A stretch of DNA of 64,000 nucleotides from Alisma plantago-aquatica (Eukaryota > Streptophyta > Magnoliopsida > Alismatales > Alismataceae). The position numbers and the translations under genes were made by a program. The DNA lies in the NCBI GenBank assembly GCA_963693085.1, contig OY856409.1, positions 520,869,803 to 520,933,802 of the forward strand, written 5' to 3'. Shown piece by piece: positions 12,480 through 22,936 of the stretch; the stretch's first letter is position 1, and every line of letters begins with the position of its first letter. The notes beneath the pieces are model-generated. The model did not search any database. It was not told the origin of the DNA and saw only the letters and a list, made by a program, of their open reading frames with translations.

Positions 12480-13377
12480 AGGGTAGCCTACATGGTGAGA
12501 AATGTATGTAATGAGGCCACCCATGAAAAATCATGTGAGCCTTCCAGTCTCACTACTGTTGCTAGCATGTCAATCAATATTCACCCAATATTGACTGACT
12601 TTTCCATGATGTTCCACAGAATGTGGAGCTCCACCCTGGTCACATTTCTTGTGTCTGTTCTGAAAAATGGGGCATTGGTGAAGATCATATGCATGACACA
12701 CATGATCCCTAAGTGTATCTTGGAAGCCTTTGACTGCCCTGAGCTATAACAACCTTCTCTCGACAACTTCTCCCATGTTTATAAGTGAAAAATCCTCAAA
12801 CTTCTCTATCCGCTTTTGCTTTATTGTCCTTTTTAGCTTGTTCATCAGAGTCAGTGAAGATTGAATTTAGCCAATTCTCAGTAAGTATGTAGTCCTCTTT
12901 GATAATCCAGACTACCAATTTATAATCTCCTCCACACTCTTGGGCTCCTCTTTGATAATTCAGACTATCAATTTATAATTTCCTCCACACTCTTGGGCTT
13001 CTTCTTCTATAACTAGAAGCTTCTTCAGAGATGACATGAAATCCAAAGTTAGTTTGCCGTAGGAGATGTGGGTTTTGAAGAAGATTTTGTAAATTCCTAC
13101 CTTTTCTAAGTTTTATTCCAACCTTTGGTATATCCCCATTTTTTTTTAGAATGTTCACATCTCCAAACCTTGTGGCCTTAAAGTTTTTGTTGGCGTACAT
13201 CCCTTCCCAGATATCTAGATGGTCATCATCTTTAGGTAGGAAATAGTTATCAGGTACCTTGTAGATGACATTGTTTGCTTGTGGAACAATCCTGGTGAGA
13301 ATTGTAGTAGTGGTAGTGACTACTGTCTGTGACATTGCCTGTTCTCTGGTATTGTCCTTCTCTAACATCTTATCCAC
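12480..13377 (-). pseudogene. N-terminal part of the Ulp1-type unit (unknown domain)
   Basis: The minus strand carries 134 open codons at 12973-13377 with a mixed, globular-looking composition (a Val/Thr run, then an Asp-rich stretch, then a basic tail). Another open stretch at 12581-12766 continues after a stop to about 12492. The second has a hydrophobic pattern with several Met, Phe and Leu residues that recalls the conserved helical block of plant transposon ORFs, but I cannot assign a family with confidence. Order on the minus strand is this block, the hydrophilic linkers, then the Ulp1 relic at 226-552, which suits one eroded gene split by the LARD insertion. Confidence 0.4.
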
Positions 13378-13744
13378 TTTACTTGGTCTATCCTTGGGAG
13401 GGGGACTTGGTGCCCCTCTCTTCTTGGGGTTTTAAATTTCAATAGAAGATGTATACTCAGAAATATCCATCCCTATAGACTCATCGAAGATGGAGTACTC
13501 TTCAAGAATTGATTCCTCCATACACTTTAGTCAGTCTGCCTCTAGCCTGGCTTGTATGCTGATAGGGGTTGGTTCCTCATGGATTCAGATATATAACACA
13601 ATTTCATCTTTTAACCTCTCCATTCTCTCGATTTCCTCCTAGATGAGTGTTTCTCTAATTTGTTGATCAAACTCACCCTCTTGACTAGTCCTTTGTGGAC
13701 AACCTTGTCTTTACCTGGGTTGCCTACTATTTTAATTCATTTTG
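13378..13744. other. No recognised feature
   Basis: A Gly/Pro-coding minus-strand stretch near 13390-13440 fades into sequence with frequent stops. It probably belongs to the upstream part of the Ulp1-type unit. Nothing more can be supported. Confidence 0.25.
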
Positions 13745-14855
13745 CAATGTAGATATTGATATATCTCGTGCAAGGTTAGGCTAATAGGTAATCTTGAAGT
13801 ATGTAATCAGTCTTAGGATGAGGATATGTAAGTCGATGGTAGGTTAGAGAAATCTTTAAACCAATGGTTTTCCAAGGAATTTAGACAACTGATGGTTTAC
13901 TCAAGAGCAAATGCCTTCCGATGGTTATCGGAGGGCTATCGACGATCGATGCAAATGATGACTAGCATAGAAGATTAGGGAAGAGTTGGTCTTATGATGA
14001 TTGAGATTCGGCAGTATCTAGAACCGATGGGTCACAAAGGTGGGGGAGGGGAATGCATTCTGATGGTTAGTGAAGACTGCTATAGGTAGTTGGTGTAAAT
14101 AGATGGTTTACAATAGAGGTTCAACCAACTGATGGTTCATAAAAAGGATATAAAAGAAACAATCTTCCTATGGCTGGCGATAAGAGTGAGAAAATGATGA
14201 TGGTAATTGGGACGCCTTTTGATGACTTATAATTGATGGAAACTTTGTACTTCGGAAGTTGGAAGGTTCAGGAAGGAAAATTGTAGATCATCCTCTGGAG
14301 TTTAGTTGGAATGATGAAAAATGAACCAATAGAGATGATAAGGACAGTTTTAATGAATGGGAAGAGAATCATGAATAAAAGAGAAGGTTAAGTAAGGGAT
14401 TTACTATTTGTCATCATCGACGTCGTTCCTTGGTGAGCCGCTAGGTTCTGTGCATTATCAACTATGGAGCTCCATGTCTGCTTATGTGTGCTTCTAACCT
14501 TAGCTCGTGAGTGTTGTCCATGTTGAAGAGATCTTTCTCTAGTTTGCCATCTTTTAATGGTCATAGGTTGAAGACGACACACGTCTTTTAATGGTCGTAA
14601 AATGACAAAGTAATCGCTTTATCTCAATGGAGTTAGGTGGCCAGGGTTACTCTTGACTTTTCCACTTTTACTGTTCGTGTATGAATGTAGAGAGTGTCAG
14701 GCCCCTTCTTTTTCTTTTATAACAACTACTCTTAGTGAAAGTGGGACCTTCTCAACCTTTAGTTACGACTATTGGCCTTCCAATGGTTTGACAAAGACCA
14801 TCTTCTGATGGACATACTACATTTCCATGTTCTCATGGTTTTCAGTATGCATAAC
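13745..14855 (-). repeat. Probable partial LTR in minus orientation
   Basis: About 1.1 kb without coding potential but with many scattered copies of CAATGGTT-, CTGATGGT- and CCGATGG-like words (13850-14130 and 14770-14815). A minus-strand TATA box, TATAAAAG, is the complement of 14714-14721. Its upstream side on the minus strand holds the CCAATGGT/CTGATGG words at 14770-14815. The probable LTR at 45964-48016 has the same layout and similar words. I therefore suspect a related minus-strand LTR cut short by the Athila 1 insertion, but no partner copy or clean end is visible. Confidence 0.35.
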
Positions 14856-15079
14856 TGATGCATGTGTTTTCAGTCATTATTATAGGCTCATTTTCCCTTA
14901 TTTTCATGTGTAGTTTGGGCCTTTATTTGACCTATTATGCATGGATTGTCATTGATAGACTATATTTCCTTGAATGCATCAAATTATATGATTTCAACCA
15001 TTTTTACTAGCATTTTACACATTCTAAGTACTCATTATGCTTTTATGTGATTTTAGGTACAAGGAAATTCTACACAGCT

Positions 15080-15430
15080 CGGTGCTACCGACCTTGTAAG
15101 AGTTGGTGGTACCAACTTACACCTAGGGATGTGCCCAAAAACCATTCAGAACTCGGTGCCACCAATAGAGAAAGTCGATGCTTCTGAGATAGCATCAGTG
15201 AGCCTAGCGTGAATCAAGAAAACTCAGTGCTACTGAGTTTCTGACTCAGTACTACCGAGTTGACGTCAGAGAAGCTATTTATAATCACAAAAAGTCAGTG
15301 CTATCGAGTCCCAGTCGATGGTACCGATGGGATCAGGATCGCATGGATAAACCTAAGTGACCTGATACTACCGAATCACCTAGTCGGTACTACTGAGTCT
15401 GCTCGACCATGCCAACCGCAGATCTATTTC
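15080..15430 (+). repeat. CTCGGTGCTACCGA-type motif cluster in LTR
   Basis: About ten variants of a 12-16 bp word of the form CTCGGT-(GC/AC)TACCGAGT. Many are near-palindromes with CGGT and ACCG arms around a short loop, for example at 15080, 15104, 15153, 15230, 15246, 15296 and 15384. The same word recurs at 22265-22790 inside the element and at 31143-31240 in the 3' LTR remnant. Confidence 0.8.
15261..15285 (+). promoter_or_regulatory. Candidate LTR core promoter: TGACGTCA plus TATA box
   Basis: TGACGTCA (15261-15268) is a perfect palindrome and a classic target of plant bZIP/TGA factors. Nine bases further on is TTTATAAT (15278-15285), a TATA-like box. The motif cluster lies on both sides. 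Placing the transcription start just downstream is inference; no expression evidence is visible. Confidence 0.5.
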
Positions 15431-16425
15431 GAATCCTACGATGGATGTAATTTTGGACCCTAAGTGATTGCTATGACTTAGGGGGACAAAGACCAGACCT
15501 AAGGGAGCCATCATTTTGGTCATACCACTAGAGGAGAGAGAGAAGATAAGGAAGGAGGACCAATCACTTCACCCAGGAAGATTCGAGCACCTACAGAGGA
15601 CGGTTCTACAGCCGGAAGACAACAGAACGCATGTGCAACAGAGGGGATCATCCAGACAGGCAAAGATCCAGGGGTTACCTTAGTTTCTACTATGTTCCCC
15701 ACATTTTTCTCCTTCCCTTCTATGTGTTTTGTGATGAAAACCATACAAGGCTAAAAAACTATATTCTTTAGGATCCAGGAGTAGCCCGGATATATACTAC
15801 AGTTGATTTCTATGCATCAATATCGAATTATGTCATTGTTACTGGATGTAATTCTATGAAATTTTTATGTTCCTTTTGTGCACCATGAATGGATTAATAG
15901 ACACTTAGTCATCTCGGGAGAGGGATTAAGGGTTGGAAAGCATAGGATTACTTGTATATTGCACCCTTTGGGAAAAGTGGAGAATATACGAGAGGAGAGA
16001 CCCAGAGTATAAGTATAATGCACCTAACTTATCAAACCAATAACCGCGGGAGTGGGATTGGCATTAGATTGGTAGTGAATTACACTGCAGGAGTAGGTAA
16101 TTATGGCAACATTCTCTTTATCCAGGGATTGAGATAATAGATATTAGTGTGTGGGATTGATTGTTAGTAGTATCTGTGGTGAAACTACCTCCTAAAGAAT
16201 TCATTCTCAGTATGATTTACTTAAACTTTTAATTCGTTTACTTTAGTGTTCGTTTGGCAATTCAACTCATTTCAAACAATCATCACCAGCCTAGCTGATT
16301 GATCTATAGTTAGTAGTAGTCTACTAGAGAAACACTTCCCCGTGTTTGACTCGGGCCTCACAAGGCCTTATTACTTAGATATGTCCACTTGCATTTTACG
16401 CACGGTAAACCGCGTGTTAAGTTTT

Positions 16426-16443
16426 TGGCACCGTTTCTGGGGA
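16426..16443 (+). other. Primer-binding site, tRNA-Asp type
   Basis: TGGCACCGTTTCTGGGGA follows AGTTTT after the LTR. It is a near copy of the TGGCGCCGTTGCCGGGGA site typical of Athila and Tat elements, with three changes. It fixes orientation and the LTR end. Confidence 0.8.
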
Positions 16444-16716
16444 AGCATCAACACCCAACACTACGAGTGCTGCAGTTAGCCACTCTAGGCCTCTTTTTTA
16501 TTTTTATTTTATTTTATATATTTACTTGAAGCTAAATTTTAATAATTTCTCCATTAAGTACAAGCTTCTGGACTTGACATCCATTCTCATTTTTTAGGGA
16601 TACTAGTGCATGGTGCGGACCAGATCCCTAGACTACGGTAAACCATCTTCACCGGGCTTTGGACAAGTAGAGATAGATAAAGAGAGCTAAGCAGATCTGT
16701 GGATAGGTTCAACAAA

Positions 16717-17597
16717 ATGCCTTCACCAAACCCTCCTATGATTGAAGAACCAGAGGCACCATCATTACTCAAGCCAAGAGAAATGGGGGATAGAGTAGAT
16801 GAACCAGAAGAATAGACAATATGGGAGAGAATAAAGGCTTCATCTTCCACGGACCAGAAGGGGCCCATCAAAAGACAAGCTATCAATGTGGGAAACTACA
16901 AGATAGAGTCTGGACTCATTGCTTTAGTCAAATCCCAAGCATTTCATGGCCACCCTTCTGAGGATCCAATGACACACATCAGAAACTTTGTGGAAAGCTG
17001 TGATATGGTGAAGATAGATAGGATTCTAGCTAGCACAATCTACCTCAAGTTGTTTTCATCGTTACTTGTAGATGGTGCAAAATTGTGGTTTGACAATCTA
17101 GATGACGAGATCATAGAGTCGTGGGATCAGATGATAGATGCGTTCTTTGAATGCCACTTTCCTACTCAAAAGACAAATGATCTAGTGAAGAAGATTCATA
17201 ACTTCAAGCAACAGGCTGATGAGTCATATTCAGAGGCATGGGAAAGATTTTAGAACATGCTTAGAAAAGTACCTCATTAAAATCTTCTATTATGGTCTAC
17301 ACAAAGGGGAGATAAAACCCTTGACAGTGCATGAGAAGGGTTCTTTCTCAACAAGAAGCCCACTCGCTGCCTTGAAATCCTCAAGGACATGTCTAAGAAT
17401 CAATCATGGGGGAAGAAAGAGAACTACCAGCCACCATAAAGAGTGTTAGTGAATCTAAGGTGATATCAACTTTAAATGAAAAGTTAGACCTCATTGTTAA
17501 GACTCTATGTGCTCTAGATAAAAGCTCAACTGAAGAAGAGGAAGGAGAGTGCAAGTATGTGCACCATGGTCAATACAGGAACAATGATTATTCATAG
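16717..17597 (+). pseudogene. gag: gag of Athila 1 (capsid domain)
   Basis: The frame from the ATG at 16717 has one stop near 16814 and is otherwise open to 17253. The part from about 16888 matches the retrotransposon Gag capsid pattern: a Leu/Val-rich helix, the PxEDPxxHIRNFxE block, a Leu-rich helix ending in AKLWFDNL, a WDQM helix and a terminal EAWERF motif typical of Athila. A frameshift follows; the matching continuation (IFYYGL and a later Glu-rich tail) is read in other frames to 17597. Gag would form the virus-like particle. No CCHC zinc knuckle is visible, which is usual for Athila. The in-frame stops and shift make it non-functional. Confidence 0.8.
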
Positions 17598-18153
17598 AGG
17601 AAGGACCCCAAATTCTCGTGGAAACACCCTAATAATTTCCAACAAGATCCATTGTAGGTAGAACAATAACAACCAAGGCCAAAAAAGTATGGTGGTCAAG
17701 CCCAACATCCAATAGAACAACAGAAGATTAATAAGATGGAGAAAATGCTGGGTAAGATGGTGAGTTAGAATGAGATGTAGATTGTACAGACACAGAGGGA
17801 CCTTCAAAATCAAGGGGCACATATTCACATCATTGAAACACAAATACCCCAGATAGCAGTAGATGTGAGTACTTTAAAGCAACCGACTCAACAAGGCTTT
17901 CCAGAAAATACCAATGTACATTCTGGAAATCAGCATGCGAAGGAAGTTCTGCTCCATAGTAGCAAAAAACTACTAGATAATGCACCACACAATGCAGTCA
18001 CAGAAGAGGTAGAAACTCAAGCTAAACCAGTGGAAGTGGAAGAATCAGACACGTCATCCCAAGAGAAGAAATTTACAAAAGCAAGTTGATGAGGTTTTAG
18101 GTAATAAAACTCAATCCTACATACCACCTCACTAGAGGGCACCTATAATTCCT
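17598..18153 (+). pseudogene. Gln-rich linker between gag and protease of Athila 1
   Basis: A Gln/Asn-rich reading with several stops, some in positions where Gln would be expected (TAG for CAG), then 74 open codons at 17865-18089 rich in Gln, Glu and Thr. Such low-complexity linkers join capsid and protease in Athila polyproteins. No motif beyond composition. Confidence 0.5.
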
Positions 18154-18770
18154 ATGCCATTTCCAAACAGTCTGAAGGATACCAAGATGGACAAGCAGTT
18201 CCAAAAGTTTCTAGATAACTTTTGGAAGCTGTCTGTGAACATTCCCTTGATTGACACAATAGAGAAAATACCATCTTATGGGAAGTTCTTGAAAGAAATC
18301 ATTACAAAGAAAAGGAAGATTCCATATTCTGATGTGGTAGTGCTCAAGGAACAAGTTTGTGCTTTCATTTTGGGCACACTGCCACCTAAAAGATAGGATC
18401 CAGGGTGCTTCAATGTCACATGCGTTATAGGGAAGACAAAATTTGGAGAGGCTTTATGTGATTCAGGATTAAGCATCAATTTGATGCCTTTATCTATATT
18501 CAGAAGCTTAGACTCAAAGAAACCAGGAAGAGCAGCATGATAATCTAGTTGGTGGATAATTCAGTATTGATGCCATATGGTATATGTGGGGATGTGCTGG
18601 TAAAGGTGGACATGTTTGTCTTCCCTACAGATTTTGTAGTGATAGAGATGTAGGGTGATCACGGCAATGAACTTCTTTTTGGGAGACCATTTTAAGCTAC
18701 TGTAGATATGATACTTGAGATGGGTAGAGGACGTCTTACTATGTGAATCCAAGATGATAGGCTTGAGATA
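18154..18770 (+). pseudogene. pol: Aspartic protease region of Athila 1
   Basis: The 80-codon stretch at 18154-18396 carries the conserved Athila block before the protease (DKQFxKFL, IPLIDTIEKIPSYGKFLKEI, LPPK). After a stop the frame continues with a protease-like core: ALCDSGLSINLMPLSIF, the DSG triad at 18460-18468, followed by a decayed flap region to about 18770. The enzyme would process the polyprotein. Stops at about 18394 and 18541 and later ones break it. The family assignment rests on the order of these blocks and is firm. Confidence 0.75.
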
Positions 18771-18773
18771 AAT

Positions 18774-19470
18774 ATGCAGGAGCACTCTCAAGCTATGGGA
18801 GATAAGGTGCAGTGCAATATGATTCAACATGTGGACAACAAATTTTCATTATTTCTAGGAAAGCCATTCCTGAATATGGCCCATGTGATGACCAGGGTGG
18901 ATAAAGGCACTCTAGCTGTGGACATCCTAGAAAACACAAAAATACTTGCTCTGACCCAAGCTATGCACTACCCAAGAGATGATGGGGAGGACTATGACCC
19001 AACTGCAAAAGAAGAAGACATGGCTATTTCTATGATAGATTCATTTCCACAACTACCCTTGGAGGCATGCATGATAAATAGAATGGAAGGAACCTTAAGC
19101 AACAATTGTTTGGAAGAGTGCATCTTTCTATTGAATGCAGTACTTGCTACTATGAGAGGCACTTTGAAGACTTAGGACTGCGACCCCCACCATTGGTCCT
19201 GTCTCTTTTGAGCCCACCAAAGTTGGAGCTGAAGCCATTACCTCCACACTTAAAATATGTGTTCCTCACTGTAGAAGAAAAACTCCTGGTCATCATTTCA
19301 TATTCTCTTAGTGGTGAGGAGGAGCAGCTACTCACTGTGCTGAAGATCCACCGAGCTGCATTCGGTTGGTCAATAGATAATATTAAAGGGATTTCTCCAA
19401 CCTTATGCCAACATAAGATCTAACTTGAAGAAGGGGCTAAAGCGATTGTCCAACCTCAACGGCGTCTCAA
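18774..19470 (+). pseudogene. pol: Protease-to-RT connector of Athila 1
   Basis: Open from 18774 to 19175, with a second-half protease-like reading (FLGKPFLNMAHVMTRVDKG), then an acidic linker. A frameshift follows, and 19106-19423 contains the conserved pre-RT block (LKPLPPHLKYVFL, LLTVLKIHRAAFGWSIDNIKGISPTLCQHKI) found directly before RT in Athila and Tat elements. It supports one continuous ancestral polyprotein. Confidence 0.7.
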
Positions 19471-19477
19471 CCTGATC

Positions 19478-20226
19478 ATGATAGAGGTAGTAAAGAAGGA
19501 AGTCATCAAGCTTCTATCGATAAGTATAATATATGCTATCTCTAATTCAATGTGGGTTAGTCCTACTCAGGTCATTCCAAAGAAAGGGGGGATCACAATC
19601 ACTACAAATGTAGCTAATGAACTGATTTCCACTAGGTTAGTGATAGGATGGCATGTGTGTATTGATTATCACATGTTAAATGTAGCCACCCTTAAAGACC
19701 ATTTTCCCCTACCATTATTTGATCAAATCTTGGAACATCTATCCGTCCGCTCTCACTTTTGTTTTCTTGACGGGTATTCCGGGTATGACCAGATTTCTAT
19801 AGAGCCTAAGGACCAGGAGAAATCCACTTTCACTTGTCCTTATGGCACTTTCACATACCGTCGAATGCCTTTTGGTCTTTGTAATGCCCCTGCCAGGTTT
19901 TAATGATGTATGCTCGCCATTTTTTCTAATATGATAGAGAGATGCCTCGAGGTTTTATGGATGATTTTTATGTCTATGGGGAGTCATTTAATGATTGCCT
20001 GTACAATTTGGATAGGATGTTGCAAAGATGTGAGGACACTCACCTAGTTCTTAACTGGGAGAAGTGTCACATGATGGTCAGTGAAGGGATAGTTTTGGGA
20101 TACAAGGTGTCCCACAAAGGCATGGAAGTTGATCCAGTGAAGATTGAAGTTATTTCCTCACTACCTCCACCGACAACAGTGAAAGGAGTTAGGAGTTTTT
20201 TAGGACATGCTGAATTTTATCGCTGA
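19478..20226 (+). pseudogene. pol: Reverse transcriptase of Athila 1
   Basis: The 5' part at 19478-19903 has the RT landmarks WVSPTQVIPKKGG, a degraded R(V)CIDYHMLN block, DHFPLPLFDQILE, FLDGYSGYDQISI and TFTYRRMPFGLCNAPARF. It ends with adjacent TAA and TGA codons where Gln-Arg is usual, both explained by C-to-T changes. After a one-base shift the palm motif FMDDFYVYG is read, with MDD at 19957-19965, and the frame is open to 20226 through the connection domain (EGIVLGYKVSHKGMEVDPVKIEVI, VRSFLGHAEFYR). Catalytic aspartates are present, but stops and shift abolish function. RT copies element RNA into DNA. Confidence 0.85.
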
Positions 20227-20890
20227 TTCATAAAAGATTTCTAAACCATTATCTGAGCTTTTAGAGAAATACGTCAATTTTTCTTTTGATGAGTGTTGTT
20301 TGAAAGCCTTTGAAATACTTAAGGAAAATTTGATTTCTGCGCCTATTGTGTAGGCTCCTGATTGGAGCCTCCAGTTTGAATTGATGTGTGACACATCAAA
20401 TTATGCAGTGGGAGCGGTGTTGGGTCAACGTCGGGACAAAACTCCAACTATCATATATTATGCATAGAAAACTTTGAATGATGCACATATAACTACACTA
20501 CTACCAAAAAAGAGTTGTCAGCAGGAGTGTTTGCCTTTGAAATTTTTTGAGAATACCTAGTAGGAGCCAAGGTGATAGTCTGGACTGACCACACTGCTAT
20601 TAAATACTTGTTACAAAAGAAGGATGCCAAAACTCTGACTTATTAGGTGGATTCTTTTACTGTAGGAATTTGATATGAAATTAAAGACAAGGCAGGTGTG
20701 GAGAATGTAGTGGCTGATCATCTATCTAGATTAGAAAGGTTAGATGAAAGAGATATTGCTCTCCCCATAATTGAGGAATTTCCAGATGAAAAACTATTTG
20801 TAGTTGAAACTAAAGACCCTTGGTTTGCAGATATTGTTAATTACCTGGCTTGTAAGGAGATACCTATGGATTGGGGTTACTAGGAGAAAA
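20227..20890 (+). pseudogene. pol: RNase H region of Athila 1
   Basis: Reading past several stops gives FDECCLKAFEILKENLISAPIV, DTSNYAVGAVLGQRRDK, an IYYA-(stop)-KTLNDA block, VWTDHTAIKYLLQKKDAK and finally VENVVADHLSRLE, open at 20698-20883. These are the ordered blocks of Ty3/gypsy RNase H and its tether. Several stops fall where Trp or Gln is conserved. RNase H would remove the RNA strand during reverse transcription. Confidence 0.75.
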
Positions 20891-20962
20891 AACGTTTTTT
20901 TTCCATTCTTTGAGATTTGTATCTAGGATGACCCAATTCTTCTTAAACAATGCAGGGATGGG

Positions 20963-22098
20963 ATGTTAAGAAGATGTTTACCCGAGTGTGAGGTAGATAG
21001 CATCTTATCATATTGTCACTCTCTATCCACAGATGGGCACCATGCTAGTTCTAGGACTGCTGCCAAAGTCTTGGAAAGTGGGTTTTATTGGCCCACTTTG
21101 TTTAAGGATGCTCATAACTATGTTCATCATTGTGACACATGTCAGTGTGAAGGTATTATCTCCAAGCGACACAAGATGCCCTTAAATGTGTTTCAGGAGG
21201 TTGAGGTTTTTGATCTTTGGGGAATAGATTTTATGAACCCGTATATGTCATCTAATTCATACCTTTACTTTTTACTTACAGTTGATTATGTGTCTAAGTG
21301 GGTGGAAGCAATTCGAACCCGCACCAACGATGTACAAGTAGTGTGCAAATTTGTGAAGGATTTTTTTTTAGGTTTGGTGTTCCCTGCCTAATCATTAGTG
21401 ATTGTGGCTCACATTTCACTAATAGGTAGTTTGGAGATCTTTTGAGAAAATATGGGATGAAACACCGAGTGGGTAATCCATACCACCCACATGTTCAAGG
21501 ACAAGTTGAGGTGTCAAACAAGAAAGTTAAGAAAATTTTAGAAAGGACTGTCTCAACCAACATGACAAACTGGAGTTATGTGCTAAATGATGCACTCTGG
21601 GCTTATAGAACAACTTACAAATATCCAATAGGAACAACACCTTTTAGGCTGATCTATGGCCGTGCATGCTACCTACCTGTAGAGCTTGAACACAAAGCCA
21701 GATGGGCTATGAAGAAACTAAAGTTCAACATTGATGAGGTAGGTAGGAAGAGGTTTCTAGAACTAAATGAATTAGATGAGATGAGGATGAATGCTTACAA
21801 AAGCTCTATGATATATAAGGAAAGAAAAAAGAAATTTCATGATAGACATATTCTAAACAGGGTGTTTCTCCCTGGTCAGAAAGTCCTTCTTTTTAATTCT
21901 AGGCTGAGGTTGCATCCAAGAAAGCTAAGGTCTGAGTGGAGTGGACCATTTGTGATTGACAAAGTTCTTCCCCATGGCGTTGTGAACATAGTAGACGGGA
22001 ATAGGCAGTTCCTTGTAAATGGCCAAAGACTTAAGCACTATTTTGAAGGGAAAGTAGAGCCACAAATAGAGGAGGTGCAACTTTGCACCATTCCATAG
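20963..22098 (+). pseudogene. pol: Integrase of Athila 1
   Basis: Two long frames. 20963-21391 has the zinc-binding H2C2-like part (YCHSLSTDGHH, TAAKVLESGFYWPTLFKDAH, CDTCQ) and the start of the catalytic core (DLWGIDFMNP, with the first Asp, and VDYVSKWVEA). A frameshift at a T-rich run near 21368 and a stop at 21424 separate it from 21442-22098, which holds the [15 protein letters not shown] helix with the catalytic Glu and the C-terminal [16 protein letters not shown] block. The second Asp (SDCGSHF) is read in the gap near 21395. Integrase joins element DNA to the chromosome. It is the best preserved part of this pol. Confidence 0.85.
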
Positions 22099-22264
22099 AT
22101 TTCTTGCTCTAGAGACCGCCTAGTCTAGGATGTTAAACAATAACGCTTGTTGGGAGGCAACCCAACCTTTATTTTCTTTGTTTTATGCTCATTTTTCATT
22201 TTTAGTTGGCACTTTATTTAAATTTGTGTAAAAATGGTACCTTGACTTGTTTTGTGGAGTGTGT

Positions 22265-22790
22265 AGGAAATAAAAGTCGATACCCGAGTCTATCAATCGG
22301 TGGTACTGAGAAGGGGTCAATGCTATGGGCAAAACAACAACAAAAACTCGGTGCTACTAACCCCAATGTCGGTACCATCGAGTCTCTGAAGATTTTTTGA
22401 AGGTTAACTGATAAGGACTCGGTACCAGTGACAATCTTAGTCAGTGATACCAACTTTTTGACACGCCCAGGTTCGGTATACCTCCACTTTCTCGATAGTA
22501 CTGACGGTTCAAAAATCTCGGTACTACCGACCATTATTGTTGGTACTACTGACAACCACGTTAGCAATCTGAGCAATCGAATCCAATAGCCACGACACAC
22601 TTAATCCAGTAGTCGGTGACACCGATCTACGACATAAGTTGATACCATTGATGTGCCGTTAGTGCCACCAATGTAGGGTGATCTGTGCCATGTACGTCAA
22701 CCAATCGTAAGCATTGATACAACTGAGACTCGGATTGTGCTAGTCAACTCAGTGCCACTGACTCAGAAGTCAGTGGTACCGACTCAGTCA
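22265..22790 (+). repeat. Internal CGGT..ACCG motif cluster upstream of ORF3
   Basis: More than a dozen variants of the LTR word, such as CTCGGTGCTACTAAC, CTCGGTACTACCGAC, AGTCGGTGACACCGAT and TCAGTGGTACCGACTC, lie between the pol stop and the third ORF. No protein is encoded here. The cluster matches that of the 5' LTR (15080-15430) in word and in its position beside a TATA box. Confidence 0.8.
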
Positions 22791-22798
22791 CGAGCAAC

Positions 22799-22807
22799 TA
22801 TAAAAAG
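22799..22807 (+). promoter_or_regulatory. TATA box upstream of ORF3, candidate internal promoter
   Basis: TATAAAAAG stands directly after the last motifs of the internal cluster and 129 bp before the first ATG of the third-ORF region. A G-rich stretch and a CT-rich leader follow. The layout imitates the LTR promoter, which suggests a separate transcript for ORF3. This is inference from position. Confidence 0.5.
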
Positions 22808-22936
22808 AGGGGTGGTGGAGCCATTTTCTTCAGACCTACTACTCCCACTCCTCCTACATTTCAGAGCAGGGCTACACTAGGCACCGACGGTCTTCCTCGA
22901 GCTCTATTTTCCTAATCTCCTTCTTGTGTGTACTAC

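Larger units (their letters stand above)
14856..16419 (+). repeat. 5' LTR of Athila 1
   Basis: Begins TGATGCATGTG, identical to the 3' LTR start at 25962, and ends shortly before the primer site; the final bases read GTTA where CA is usual. It contains the CGGT..ACCG motif cluster (15080-15430), a TGACGTCA palindrome and a TATA-like box. Length is about 1.56 kb. Confidence 0.8.

Noticed and set aside
15080..15430. CRISPR-like array of short repeats.
   Set aside because: Words are variable, irregularly spaced and not separated by unique spacers of constant length. The setting is a plant LTR.
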